DNA from: Pseudomonas sp. BCA17
Lineage (GTDB): Bacteria > Pseudomonadota > Gammaproteobacteria > Pseudomonadales > Pseudomonadaceae
NCBI RefSeq assembly: GCF_004519405.1
Contig: NZ_SGWI01000007.1
Coordinates: 248,001 to 312,000, forward strand
Reading direction: 5' to 3'
Length of the DNA stretch: 64,000 nt
The notes under the pieces are model-generated. The model did not search any database. It was not told where the DNA came from and saw only the letters and a program-made list of their open reading frames with translations. Shown here piece by piece: positions 1 to 8,004 of the stretch (position 1 is its first letter; the number at the start of each line of letters is the position of its first letter). The position numbers were made by a program, and so were the translations under genes.

Positions 1-758
1 TGCAGCACGCCGCCCGGGTTGTTGCGCAGGTCGAGCACGATGCCGTTGAGCTTCTTGCCGTTGTCTTTGCGCAGCTTGGCCAGGGCCTTGGCTACTTCGT
101 CGCCGGTCTTGACCTGGAACTGGGTGATACGGATGTAACCGTAGCCCGACTCCAGCAACTGGCTCTTCACGCTCTTGACCGTGATCGTCGCGCGGGCCAG
201 GGTCACATCGAACGGAGCACCGCCGTCGCGTACCAGGGTCAGGGTGATTTTCTGGCCGAGCTTGCCGCGCATCTTATCGACGGCTTCGGTCATGGTCTGG
301 CCACGGGTCGGCTGGCCATTGATCTTCACGATCAGGTCGCCGGCCTGGATCCCGGCCTTGGACGCCGGAGTATCGTCGATCGGCGACACCACTTTGATCT
401 GGCCGTCTTCGGCACCCACTTCGATGCCCAGGCCGCCGAATTCGCCGCTGGTGCTTTCCTGCAGCTCAGCGAAATCTTCGGGGCCGAGGTAGGCGGAGTG
501 CGGGTCGAGGTTGCTGAGCATGCCCTTGATGGCATTCTCCAGCAGGGTCTTGTCGTCTACGGGCTCGACATAGGCTGCCTTGATCCGGTCCATGACCTCT
601 GCAAACGTACGCAGCTCGTCCAGCGGCAGCGGCGCCTTGGTGGTCGCAGCCGTGGCGGCAGGTGCAGCCGGTGCGGCCTGGTCGGCAAAAGCCAGAGGCG
701 CGCCGATCACCAGGGCGATCGTCAGGGCCAGCGAAGTGAGGCGGGACAAATGCAGCAT
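1..758 (-). CDS. ctpA: S41 family carboxy-terminal processing protease, partial (CtpA-like)
   Basis: This is the amino-terminal part of a periplasmic C-terminal processing serine protease; the rest lies beyond the window edge. About 252 residues are visible. A signal peptide (MLHLSRLTSLALTIALVIG) ends near ADQ, and an S41 N-terminal region follows. A PDZ domain spans roughly residues 85-170, with GGLGIEVG and the IQAGDLIVKINGQ segment. The start of the catalytic domain (GYIRITQF, LDLRNNPGG) is also visible. The catalytic Ser/Lys dyad is expected further downstream and is not seen. The gene follows envC by 30 bases on the same strand, the usual Pseudomonas order, so the pair is probably co-transcribed. 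The family assignment is firm; the exact paralogue is inferred from synteny. Confidence 0.93.
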   Translation of the reverse strand, partial: MLHLSRLTSLALTIALVIGAPLAFADQAAPAAPAATAATTKAPLPLDELRTFAEVMDRIKAAYVEPVDDKTLLENAIKGMLSNLDPHSAYLGPEDFAELQESTSGEFGGLGIEVGAEDGQIKVVSPIDDTPASKAGIQAGDLIVKINGQPTRGQTMTEAVDKMRGKLGQKITLTLVRDGGAPFDVTLARATITVKSVKSQLLESGYGYIRITQFQVKTGDEVAKALAKLRKDNGKKLNGIVLDLRNNPGGVL

Positions 759-788
759 GTCGAACGAACTCCTAATGTAGATGCGGCC

Positions 789-2084
789 CTATCCTTGGGA
801 ACGGCACCATTGTGCAGGATCGCTTGGGCGGCCCTGCTGACGAATAGCGAAGTACAGCGCCGGGGTGTCCTGGCCACCACTGTTACCGACAGTGGAGATG
901 GATTCACCGGCTTTTACAACATCACCTGCCGACTTGAGTAAAGTCTGATTGTGGCCATAAAGGCTCAAATAGCCATTACCGTGGTCAAGAATCACCAGCA
1001 AACCGGCACCGCGCAGCCAATCGGCGAACACCACGCGGCCACCGTGGACGGCGTGCACCTGGCTGCCGGCAGAGGCGCTGATCATCACGCCATCCCACTT
1101 GGCGCGGGTGTCATCGCCACGGGTTTCCCCAAAGCGTGCCAACAATCGACCATCAACAGGCCATGGAAGTTTGCCGCGGGCTGAAGCAAAAGGGCCGCCG
1201 AACGATTCGCCCGCGCTGGACACCAGTGGGCCAGGTGCTGAATGCGCGGGTTTGCGGGGCGCCGGTGCGTCCGTCGTGGCAGCCAGTTCGGCCTCACGCT
1301 GGCGCTTTTTTTCCGCTTCCTGCTGGGCGATCAGCGCTTTTTGCCGCGCCTCTTCTGCCTCGCGTGCCTGGCGTGCCAGGGTTTCTTCGATGGTTTTGAG
1401 CACTTTGGCCAGGTCGGCCTGGTCTTGCTCGCGTGCCTGGAGCTTGGCGTCGCGGGCTTTGACATCGTCATTGAGCTTGGCCAGGGCCAGTTGGCGCTCC
1501 TTGCGGACCTTGTCCAACTGGTCGCGCTGGGTGTCGAGGGCGCTTTTCTGGTCGAGCAACTGTGACTGTTGGTCGGCGATTTCCTGTTCCACATTGGCCA
1601 ATTGGCGCAGGGTTTCGTTAAAACCCTTCAATTGTTCCAGGCGTGCCTTGCTCAGGTAGTCGTAATAGGTGAGGGTGCGCGCGAATTTCTCGGGGTTCTG
1701 CTGGTTGAGCAGCAGCTTGAGATACTCCTGGCGGCCGCTCTGGTAGGCGGCGCGGGCCTGGATCGCGATCAGGCGCTGTTGCTCAACCCGGGCGCTCTGG
1801 AGTTTTTTTTTCTCAGCGTCGAGTCGCTCCAGTTCCGACTCGCTCTTCTTTAGTTCTTTTTGCAGCTCCTGGACCTGCTTCTCCAGCTTGCCCATCTCGG
1901 TTTCCGTACCGCGCAGGTCTTTCTGCACGCCGGATTTTTCTTCCTGGAGCTTGCCGAGCAGTTTTTTCAGCTCGGCAATGTCCTGACGCGTAGCGTCCAA
2001 CTGTTGTTGGGTTTGTGCGCGCTCATCGGCAAACGCCGGTTGGAGCAGGCAGACAAGAGCAAGGGTAATCAAGGCGCGAAGCAT
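789..2084 (-). CDS. envC: Murein hydrolase activator EnvC
   Basis: EnvC activates the septal amidases AmiA/AmiB in the periplasm during daughter-cell separation. The start is placed at MLRALITLALV because this gives a clean signal peptide ending at AFA-DE; longer in-frame extensions have no such feature. The product is 431 residues. Residues 20-260 are a long heptad coiled coil rich in Q, E, K and L, an Ala/Pro linker follows, and a LytM (M23) domain occupies the last 120 residues. The zinc ligands of active M23 enzymes are missing: KWDGVMI replaces the usual H-x-G-x-D, and LYFAIR replaces H-x-H. The domain is therefore degenerate, as in known EnvC proteins that activate rather than cut. It lies between gpmI and ctpA on the same strand. 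Confidence 0.95.
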   Translation of the reverse strand: MLRALITLALVCLLQPAFADERAQTQQQLDATRQDIAELKKLLGKLQEEKSGVQKDLRGTETEMGKLEKQVQELQKELKKSESELERLDAEKKKLQSARVEQQRLIAIQARAAYQSGRQEYLKLLLNQQNPEKFARTLTYYDYLSKARLEQLKGFNETLRQLANVEQEIADQQSQLLDQKSALDTQRDQLDKVRKERQLALAKLNDDVKARDAKLQAREQDQADLAKVLKTIEETLARQAREAEEARQKALIAQQEAEKKRQREAELAATTDAPAPRKPAHSAPGPLVSSAGESFGGPFASARGKLPWPVDGRLLARFGETRGDDTRAKWDGVMISASAGSQVHAVHGGRVVFADWLRGAGLLVILDHGNGYLSLYGHNQTLLKSAGDVVKAGESISTVGNSGGQDTPALYFAIRQQGRPSDPAQWCRSQG

Positions 2085-2223
2085 AGAGGCGGGCGACACC
2101 AGGGAAATGGACGGCCTAGTATGCCCGCCAAGCGCTGCAAAAAAAACGCCCAATTCGGGCTGGAAGGCAAGATAGGTGCCGAGTGGCGGGCATATGGCAA
2201 AAAGACATCTATAAAAACGCCGC

Positions 2224-2265
2224 AAACCAGTGTGGGAGCGAGTAAGCCCGCTCCCACACTGGTTT
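2224..2265 (-). terminator. REP-derived perfect hairpin after gpmI
   Basis: A 17-bp perfect inverted repeat with an 8-base loop lies between gpmI and envC. The arms contain TGTGGGAGCG and CGCTCCCACA, the core of the palindromic repeats found elsewhere in the window. A short A/T run flanks each arm, so it could end or attenuate transcripts on either strand. Terminator function is inferred from the structure. Confidence 0.6.
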
Positions 2266-2281
2266 TGTGATGACGCCTAGA

Positions 2282-3808
2282 TCAGACCAGAATTGACGTC
2301 CCGGTCATCTCTTTAGGCTTCTCCAGCCCCATCAGCTTGAGCATGGTCGGTGCCACGTCCGCCAGCACGCCGCCTTCGCGTACTTTCAGGTCGCGCTTGC
2401 CGACATAGATGAACGGTACCGGTTCGGTGGTGTGTGCCGTGTGGGCCTGGCCGGTCGATTCGTCGGACATCTGCTCGCAGTTGCCATGGTCGGCAGTAAT
2501 CAGCGCTTCACCACCGACTTTTTCCAGGGCGTCGACGATACGGCCGACACAGGTGTCCAGGCATTCAACGGCTTTGATCGCTGCTTCCAGGTTGCCGCTG
2601 TGGCCAACCATGTCGCCGTTGGCGTAGTTGACCACGATCACGTCATAACGCTGGTGGTCGATGGCATCAACGATCTTGTCGGTCACTTCCGGCGCGCTCA
2701 TTTGCGGCTGCAGGTCGTAGGTGGCGACTTTCGGTGACGGGATCAGGATGCGTTCTTCGCCTGGGAACGGCTCTTCGCGGCCACCGGAGAAGAAGAAGGT
2801 CACGTGGGCATATTTCTCGGTTTCGGCGATGCGCAGCTGGGTCTTGCCGTTTTTCGCGAGATAGTCGCCCAGCACGTTTTCCAGGCTGCCCGGCGCAAAT
2901 GCCGAGGGGGCCGGGATATTGGCGGCGTATTGGGTCAGCATCACGAACTCGACGTTGGGCTGGCGCGAGCGCTCGAAGTCCTTGAAACCTTTGTCGACGA
3001 ACACGTGGCTCAGCTCGCGGGCACGGTCGGCCCGGAAGTTCATGAACACCACGGCATCGCCGTCTTCCACTTTCACCGGCTCACCGATGGTGGTGGCTTT
3101 GACGAACTCATCGCTCTCGCCACGCTCGTATGCAGCTTGCAGACCTTCCTGTGCGGTGGCTGCGTTGAATTCGGCCTGGCCATTGACGATCAGGTTGTAA
3201 GCCTGGGACACGCGGTCCCAACGGTTGTCGCGGTCCATGGCGAAGTAACGGCCCACCAGGCTGGCGATGCGGCCCTTGCCAAGGGCGGCGAAGGTGGCGT
3301 CCAGCAGTTCGATGGACGATTGCGCGCTTTTCGGCGGGGTGTCGCGGCCGTCGAGGAAGGCATGCAGGTAAATCTTGTCGGCGCCGCGCTTGAAGGCCAG
3401 TTCGGCCATGGCGACCAGGTGATCCTGGTGGCTGTGAACGCCACCGTCGGAGAGCAGGCCCATGAAGTGCACGGCCTTGCCGGCCGCGACTGCTTTATCC
3501 ACCGCCGCGCAGATGGTCGGGTTCTCGAAGAACTCGCCATCGCGGATCGCTTTGGTCACACGTGTGAAGTCTTGGTATACCACTCGTCCGGCGCCGAGGT
3601 TCATGTGGCCGACTTCCGAGTTGCCCATCTGACCGTCCGGCAGGCCCACGTCCATGCCGGAGCCGGAGATCAGGCCATTGGGCACAGTAGCGGTCAGGCG
3701 GTCCAGCACGGGCTTGTTGGCCGAATACACGGCGTTGTCGTGGTGGCTTTCGCTGTGTCCGAAGCCATCGAGAATTATCAGGACCAAAGGTTTAGGCGTA
3801 GTAGTCAT
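2282..3808 (-). CDS. gpmI: 2,3-bisphosphoglycerate-independent phosphoglycerate mutase
   Basis: This cytoplasmic glycolytic and gluconeogenic enzyme interconverts 3- and 2-phosphoglycerate through a phosphoserine intermediate with two Mn ions. The product is 508 residues, normal for the family. The N-terminus VLIILDGFG carries the first metal-binding Asp. GNSEVGHMNLGAGR holds the nucleophilic serine, and HAFLDGRDTPP and ITADHGNCEQM are conserved metal and substrate motifs. The start at MTTTPKP is preceded by an AGAGGATCT ribosome site; an in-frame extension of 26 codons has no family similarity. It is divergent from the rhodanese/grxC/secB group and upstream of envC. Confidence 0.97.
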   Translation of the reverse strand: MTTTPKPLVLIILDGFGHSESHHDNAVYSANKPVLDRLTATVPNGLISGSGMDVGLPDGQMGNSEVGHMNLGAGRVVYQDFTRVTKAIRDGEFFENPTICAAVDKAVAAGKAVHFMGLLSDGGVHSHQDHLVAMAELAFKRGADKIYLHAFLDGRDTPPKSAQSSIELLDATFAALGKGRIASLVGRYFAMDRDNRWDRVSQAYNLIVNGQAEFNAATAQEGLQAAYERGESDEFVKATTIGEPVKVEDGDAVVFMNFRADRARELSHVFVDKGFKDFERSRQPNVEFVMLTQYAANIPAPSAFAPGSLENVLGDYLAKNGKTQLRIAETEKYAHVTFFFSGGREEPFPGEERILIPSPKVATYDLQPQMSAPEVTDKIVDAIDHQRYDVIVVNYANGDMVGHSGNLEAAIKAVECLDTCVGRIVDALEKVGGEALITADHGNCEQMSDESTGQAHTAHTTEPVPFIYVGKRDLKVREGGVLADVAPTMLKLMGLEKPKEMTGTSILV

Positions 3809-3899
3809 AGATCCTCTCGTGGCGCTAATAAAGGAAGACAATTGAAAAGGGAGTGGCAGTTTAAAGCGAAGTTCCCACCACGTCACCGCTTTACGGGGG

Positions 3900-3927
3900 T
3901 TGGCCCCCCCTGGCGGCTGTGTATACT
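3900..3927 (+). promoter_or_regulatory. Candidate sigma70 promoter for rhodanese-grxC
   Basis: TTGGCC and TATACT are separated by 16 bases, and TATACT lies 32 bases before the rhodanese start. It is in the gpmI-rhodanese divergent gap. The assignment rests on consensus match only. Confidence 0.45.
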
Positions 3928-3959
3928 TACCGCCATTTTAACGCCCTGGAACCTCCTTG

Positions 3960-4373
3960 ATGGTTGATCACCTGATTGCATTTGCCACTGCCCACTACCT
4001 GCTCGCGGGTGCCTTTGTCATCCTGCTGGCGCTGCTGATCGCTCATGAAATGAGCCGCGGTGGCCGCAGCCTGAGCACGTCGGAGCTGACCGCGCTGGTC
4101 AACAAGGATGAAGCCGTTGTCGTGGATATTCGCCCGGCCAAGGATTTTGCCGGCGGCCACATCGTTGGCGCCCTGAACATTCCGCAGGACAAGCTGATCG
4201 CACGCCTGGCCGAGTTGGAAAAATACAAAGCCAAGACCATCATTCTGGTCGACGCCCAAGGCCAGCACGCCGGCACCCACGCCCGCGAAATGCTCAAGGC
4301 CGGTTTCACCGCCGCCAAACTGTCCGGCGGTATCGGCAGCTGGAAGGCCGATAACCTGCCGCTGGTGAAGTGA
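3960..4373 (+). CDS. Membrane-anchored rhodanese-like domain protein (YibN type)
   Basis: The product is a 137-residue inner-membrane protein. One hydrophobic helix (residues 6-25) precedes a cytoplasmic rhodanese fold (residues 35-135). VVDIRPAKDFAGGHIVGALNIP is the conserved rhodanese entry motif. At the usual active-site loop position there is VDAQGQHAGTHA, with no cysteine, so sulfurtransferase activity is unlikely and a sulfur or redox-independent role is possible. An in-frame TTG one codon upstream is the alternative start; ATG is preferred. It is followed after one base by grxC and then secB, a conserved order also known in enterobacteria (yibN-grxC-secB), so the three are probably one transcript. 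Confidence 0.9.
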   Translation: MVDHLIAFATAHYLLAGAFVILLALLIAHEMSRGGRSLSTSELTALVNKDEAVVVDIRPAKDFAGGHIVGALNIPQDKLIARLAELEKYKAKTIILVDAQGQHAGTHAREMLKAGFTAAKLSGGIGSWKADNLPLVK

Positions 4374-4374
4374 T

Positions 4375-4626
4375 ATGAGCCAGGTTGTCGTGTATTCCAG
4401 CGATTGGTGCCCTTACTGCATGCGGGCCAAGGCCCTGCTTGAGAAGAAGGGCGTTGCCTTCGAAGAGATCAAGGTCGACGGCAAACCTCAGGTGCGTGCC
4501 GAAATGGCCCAGAAAGCGGGGCGCACGTCCGTGCCGCAGATCTGGATCGGCGCCAGGCACATCGGTGGTTGCGATGACCTGTTCGCTCTGGAGCGCGCCG
4601 GTAAGCTCGATGCGCTGCTCGGCTGA
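4375..4626 (+). CDS. grxC: Glutaredoxin 3
   Basis: This is a small cytoplasmic thiol-disulfide oxidoreductase that uses glutathione. The product is 83 residues, typical for GrxC. The dithiol active site CPYC is at residues 12-15, with the TSVPQIWIG cis-proline segment and the GG-x-DD glutathione-binding turn (IGGCDDL). The gene begins one base after the stop of the rhodanese gene and sits 42 bases before secB, indicating co-transcription. Confidence 0.97.
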   Translation: MSQVVVYSSDWCPYCMRAKALLEKKGVAFEEIKVDGKPQVRAEMAQKAGRTSVPQIWIGARHIGGCDDLFALERAGKLDALLG

Positions 4627-4668
4627 CTCCCAAACCCTAAAAGACCCCAAGATTAAGAAGGATCTGCG

Positions 4669-5148
4669 ATGACTGACCAACAGAACACCGAAGCGGCAGA
4701 AGCCCAAGGCCCACAATTCTCGCTGCAGCGCATTTACGTGCGTGACCTGTCGTTCGAAGCGCCGAAAAGCCCGGCCATCTTCCGTCAGGAATGGACCCCA
4801 AGCGTTGCGCTGGACCTGAACACCCGCCAGAAAGCCCTGGAAGCCGACTTCCACGAAGTCGTGCTGACCCTGTCGGTAACCGTCAAGAACGGCGACGAAG
4901 TGGCCTTCATCGCTGAAGTGCAACAGGCCGGTATCTTCCTGATCCAGGGCCTGGACGAAGCGTCAATGAGCCACACCCTGGGTGCTTTCTGCCCGAACAT
5001 TCTGTTCCCGTATGCCCGTGAGACCCTGGACAGCCTGGTTACCCGTGGCTCGTTCCCGGCGCTGATGCTGGCTCCGGTGAACTTCGATGCCCTGTACGCT
5101 CAAGAGCTGCAGCGCATGCAACAGGAAGGTTCGTCGACGGTTCAGTAA
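4669..5148 (+). CDS. secB: Protein-export chaperone SecB
   Basis: SecB is a cytosolic homotetrameric chaperone that keeps preproteins unfolded and delivers them to SecA. The product is 159 residues, the normal size. Conserved segments include FSLQRIYVRDLSFEAP, the FIAEVQQAGIF strand and the NILFPYARETLDSLVTRGSFP helix/strand. An AGAAGGATCTGCG ribosome site precedes the ATG. It ends the rhodanese-grxC-secB group and is convergent with trmL across a REPIN. Confidence 0.98.
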   Translation: MTDQQNTEAAEAQGPQFSLQRIYVRDLSFEAPKSPAIFRQEWTPSVALDLNTRQKALEADFHEVVLTLSVTVKNGDEVAFIAEVQQAGIFLIQGLDEASMSHTLGAFCPNILFPYARETLDSLVTRGSFPALMLAPVNFDALYAQELQRMQQEGSSTVQ

Positions 5149-5161
5149 TTTCGAACCCAAA

Positions 5162-5250
5162 GTGGGAGGGGGCTTGCTCCCGATAGCGGTGGACCAGTCA
5201 CATAGGTGTCGACTGGCACTCCGTCATCGGGGGCAAGCCCCCTCCCACAT
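5162..5250. repeat. REPIN, GGGGGCTTGCTCCCG family, copy 1
   Basis: Two inverted REP arms (GTGGGAGGGGGCTTGCTCCC and its near-complement ending CCTCCCAC) flank about 40 bases of unlike sequence. It fills the gap between the convergent secB and trmL genes. Copies with nearly identical arms lie at 18629-18720 and 25773-25862. Confidence 0.9.
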
Positions 5251-5262
5251 TTGTTTTGTGTA

Positions 5263-5718
5263 TTACTTGAAACCGAGTTGCCGCCAGCCTTCATAGACAG
5301 CCACGGCTACGGTATTCGACAGGTTCAGGCTGCGGCAGCCCTCACGCATCGGCAAGCGCAGACGATGGCCGTCGGGCAGGGCGTCGAGTACATCGGCCGG
5401 CAGGCCACGGCTTTCCGGGCCGAACAGGAAGGCGTCGCCTTCGGCAAAGCTGGCATCATGAAATGGCCGCGAGCCTTTGGTGGTGAACGCGAACAGGCGC
5501 GGGTGGCCCAGGCTTTCCAGGCAGCTGGCGAGGTCAGCATGACGCTTGAGGGTGGCGTACTCGTGGTAGTCCAACCCGGCGCGGCGCAGACGCTTGTCGT
5601 CCATGTCGAAGCCCAGTGGTTCGATCAAATGCAGGTGGCAGCCACTGTTGGCGCACAGCCTGATAACGTTGCCGGTATTCGGCGGAATTTCTGGTTGAAA
5701 AAGGATGACGTGAAACAT
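5263..5718 (-). CDS. trmL: tRNA (cytidine(34)-2'-O)-methyltransferase
   Basis: TrmL is a SPOUT-fold enzyme that 2'-O-methylates the wobble base of certain leucine tRNAs using S-adenosylmethionine. The product is 151 residues. It begins MFHVILFQPEIPPNTGNVIR, the family's conserved N-terminus. FLFGPESRGLP and RLPMREGCRSLNLS are the trefoil-knot SAM-binding motifs, with the SLNLSNTVAV signature near the end. The start is fixed by that N-terminus; a much longer in-frame extension upstream runs through non-coding repeats and is not real. Its start codon overlaps the start codon of the divergent gene at 5717. Confidence 0.97.
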   Translation of the reverse strand: MFHVILFQPEIPPNTGNVIRLCANSGCHLHLIEPLGFDMDDKRLRRAGLDYHEYATLKRHADLASCLESLGHPRLFAFTTKGSRPFHDASFAEGDAFLFGPESRGLPADVLDALPDGHRLRLPMREGCRSLNLSNTVAVAVYEGWRQLGFK

Positions 5719-6157
5719 GCACGGCTCCGAAGGCAAAGATGCGCTGCATTCTACCCCTGAAGACGACCCAAGGCCGAAGCTATTGCCGCGGGTCATGGGC
5801 TCTTTGGCGATTGTCGGACTGATGATTGGCTTGATGATCGGCCGCCTGACCACGTCCGATCCCGTCGAGTTGCAGCAGGTAGAGGCACAGGCGGACGGCT
5901 TGGTGGTGTGGTTCAACAGCGAACCCAAGTTGCACGGCGAGCATATCGACGGCACCGTGGCGTTGCTGTTCGACGCCCAGGGCAAGGCCGCCGCGGGGCA
6001 ACTCAAGGTCAACGACAAGGATGTGAACTGGCGCGTGCGCAAGACCGATGGCGGCTTGCTGCTGAACCTGGTGGCCGCTCGGCCCTTACGCGGGGAGTGG
6101 AAAGGGGATGAGGCCGATGGCCGCTGGCGATTGGAGATCCATCTCCAGGAGCAATAA
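5717..6157 (+). CDS. Small membrane-anchored protein of unknown function
   Basis: I do not recognise a characterised family. The product is 146 residues. A charged N-terminus of about 25 residues precedes one hydrophobic helix (residues 27-44, VMGSLAIVGLMIGLMIG). The remaining 100 residues look like a compact beta-rich domain (LVVWFNSEPKLHGEHIDG to GRWRLEIHLQEQ), presumably periplasmic. An AAGGA ribosome site is 11 bases before the ATG. The start codon shares two bases with the start of the divergent trmL (sequence CATG), so the two leaders overlap. A gene at this place between trmL and ntrC is usual in Pseudomonas, which supports it being real. Confidence 0.8.
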   Translation: MHGSEGKDALHSTPEDDPRPKLLPRVMGSLAIVGLMIGLMIGRLTTSDPVELQQVEAQADGLVVWFNSEPKLHGEHIDGTVALLFDAQGKAAAGQLKVNDKDVNWRVRKTDGGLLLNLVAARPLRGEWKGDEADGRWRLEIHLQEQ

Positions 6158-6360
6158 AAGAGGGAATCCCCGGCCTGCCTGTACCAAGGTCCCCAAAACG
6201 GGCGGCTGCTGCGGGCGCTGTGCCGCATAAGCCTCGGGTGTAAAGAAGGGAGTTCCCGGCCTGCCTGTACCAGGGCTCCCAAAACTGAGTGAAGCCACGA
6301 AGGCTTCGGTGTTAAAGAGGGGATTCTCGGCCTGCCTGTACCAAGGTCCCCGAAACTGGG
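6158..6360 (+). repeat. Three imperfect hairpin repeats with invariant loop (candidate structured RNA)
   Basis: The 410-base gap between the unknown gene and ntrC holds three copies of CGGCCTGCCTGTACCA, with the shared GGCC beginning at 6172, 6258 and 6329. Each is flanked by complementary arms: GGGA/TCCC in copy 1, GGGAG/CTCCC in copy 2 and GGGGA/TCCCC in copy 3. Copies 2 and 3 differ at three base pairs, and in each pair both sides change so that pairing is kept. Spacings of 86 and 71 bases put the copies in different reading frames, which argues against coding. A terminator on the same strand follows at 6431. It may be a long 3' UTR of the upstream gene or a separate small RNA; no promoter of its own was identified. 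Confidence 0.75.
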
Positions 6361-6430
6361 TAGTACCAGGGGTATTGCAGGGCGCGTGCCAGAACTGGAA
6401 ATCTGTACCGAAAAAATCTTCCAGAAAGCG

Positions 6431-6462
6431 CAAAGCCCCGGAATACGGGGCTTTGGTTTTTT
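6431..6462 (+). terminator. Rho-independent terminator
   Basis: A 9-10 bp stem (CAAAGCCCCG / CGGGGCTTTG) with a five-base loop is followed by GGTTTTTT on the plus strand. There is no T-run on the minus strand, so it terminates plus-strand transcription coming through the hairpin repeats, not ntrC. Confidence 0.9.
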
Positions 6463-6567
6463 CGAGTGTCTCAAAACACAAGTAGAGCCAGGCTTACGGG
6501 CTTTCGAATCGTGCGCGATGCCGGTTCATGGTGCATTGAAGCGGTGCACGCAATGTGGGGCTGAGAT

Positions 6568-8004
6568 TCAGGCGTCATCGCCCTCGTCATCGTCACCACC
6601 GTCGACTTTCATCCCCAGCTCTTTGATCTTCCGAGTCAGGGTATTGCGGCCCCAGCCCAGCAGCACAGCGGCGTCGCGGCGGCGGCCGGCGGTGTGCTTC
6701 AGGGCGGTTTCGATCATGATCCGTTCGAAGGCCGGCACGGCGCTGTCCAGCAAGTTCGACTGGCCACGTGCCAAGGCCTGATCGGCCCATTGGCGCAGCG
6801 CCTGTTCCCAGTTGGTCACGGGGGCCGAATCCTGCGGCAGGCTCAACAGTTCCGGCGGCAGGTCGCTGATATGCACTTCACGGCCGGACGCCATCACCGT
6901 GATCCAGCGGCAAGTGTTCTCCAACTGGCGCACGTTGCCGGGCCACGGCAGGTTCTTCAGGTATTCCTCGGTCTCGCTTTTAAGCAGCTTCGGTTCGACG
7001 GCCAGCTCCTGGGCTGCGCGGCTGAGGAAGTGGCGGGCGAGCGTCGGGATGTCTTCACGGCGATCCGACATACGCGGGATGTGGATGCGGATTACGTTCA
7101 GACGGTGGAACAAGTCTTCACGGAATTTGCCCGCATGCACCAGGGTTTCCAGGTTCTGATGGGTCGCGGCGATGATGCGCACGTCCACTTTGACCGGTGT
7201 ATGCCCGCCGACACGGTAGAACTCACCGTCCGCCAAAACGCGCAGCAAGCGGGTTTGGGTGTCGGCCGGCATGTCGCCGATTTCGTCGAGGAACAGCGTG
7301 CCGCCATCGGCCTGTTCAAAGCGGCCGCGACGCAGGTTGGCGGCACCGGTAAATGCGCCTTTCTCATGGCCGAACAGCTCGGACTCCATCAAGTCCTTTG
7401 GAATCGCCGCCATGTTCAGTGCGATGAACGGCGAGGCCGCCCGTGGGCTGTGACGGTGCAGGGCATGGGCCACCAGTTCTTTGCCGGTGCCCGATTCGCC
7501 GTTGATCAACACGGTGATGTTGGAGTGGCTCAAACGCCCGATGGCACGAAAAACTTCCTGCATCGCCGGCGCTTCGCCGATGATTTCCGGGGTGCGGGTC
7601 AGGGTGGGCGGGGCTTCCTGGTTTTGCTGTTCCTGGGCGTGCTGGTTCGCACGCTTGACCAGTGCCACCGCTTCGTCCACGTCGAACGGTTTGGGCAGGT
7701 ATTCGAAGGCGCCGCCCTGATAGGACGCGACAGCGCTGTCCAGGTCGGAGTGCGCAGTCATGATAATCACCGGCAGGCGCGGGTGCTGCTCACGGATGCG
7801 CGCCAGCAAGTCCAGGCCACTGGCACCGGGCATGCGGATATCGGAGATGATCACGTCCGGCTGCTGGCGGGCCAGGCGGCTCATCACCCCGTCGGCGCTG
7901 TCGAAGCTCTGGGTGGCCATGCCTTCCTGTTGCAAGGCTTTCTCGAGGACCCAGCGGATAGAACGGTCGTCATCGACGATCCACACAGTTTCACTACGGC
8001 TCAT
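6568..8004 (-). CDS. ntrC: Nitrogen regulation response regulator NtrC
   Basis: NtrC is the sigma54 enhancer-binding regulator of nitrogen assimilation, phosphorylated by NtrB. The product is 478 residues. The receiver domain (1-120) holds DDD near the N-terminus and the phospho-acceptor Asp in IISDIRMPG. The AAA+ domain (about 140-380) has Walker A GESGTGKE, the sigma54-contact loop GAFTGA and Walker B GGTLFLDEIGD. A Fis-type helix-turn-helix (RRRDAAVLLGWGRNTLTRK) ends the protein. Its start overlaps the ntrB stop by 4 bases, indicating translational coupling. Confidence 0.98.
   Translation of the reverse strand: MSRSETVWIVDDDRSIRWVLEKALQQEGMATQSFDSADGVMSRLARQQPDVIISDIRMPGASGLDLLARIREQHPRLPVIIMTAHSDLDSAVASYQGGAFEYLPKPFDVDEAVALVKRANQHAQEQQNQEAPPTLTRTPEIIGEAPAMQEVFRAIGRLSHSNITVLINGESGTGKELVAHALHRHSPRAASPFIALNMAAIPKDLMESELFGHEKGAFTGAANLRRGRFEQADGGTLFLDEIGDMPADTQTRLLRVLADGEFYRVGGHTPVKVDVRIIAATHQNLETLVHAGKFREDLFHRLNVIRIHIPRMSDRREDIPTLARHFLSRAAQELAVEPKLLKSETEEYLKNLPWPGNVRQLENTCRWITVMASGREVHISDLPPELLSLPQDSAPVTNWEQALRQWADQALARGQSNLLDSAVPAFERIMIETALKHTAGRRRDAAVLLGWGRNTLTRKIKELGMKVDGGDDDEGDDA

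Noticed and set aside
5719..6474. Long N-terminal extension of TrmL
   Set aside because: The frame runs back through the neighbour gene and the hairpin repeats, while the conserved TrmL N-terminus begins at 5718.
6086..6481. 131-codon minus-strand frame through the hairpin repeats
   Set aside because: The three repeats fall in different frames, giving unrelated peptides, so the repeat is not maintained as protein.
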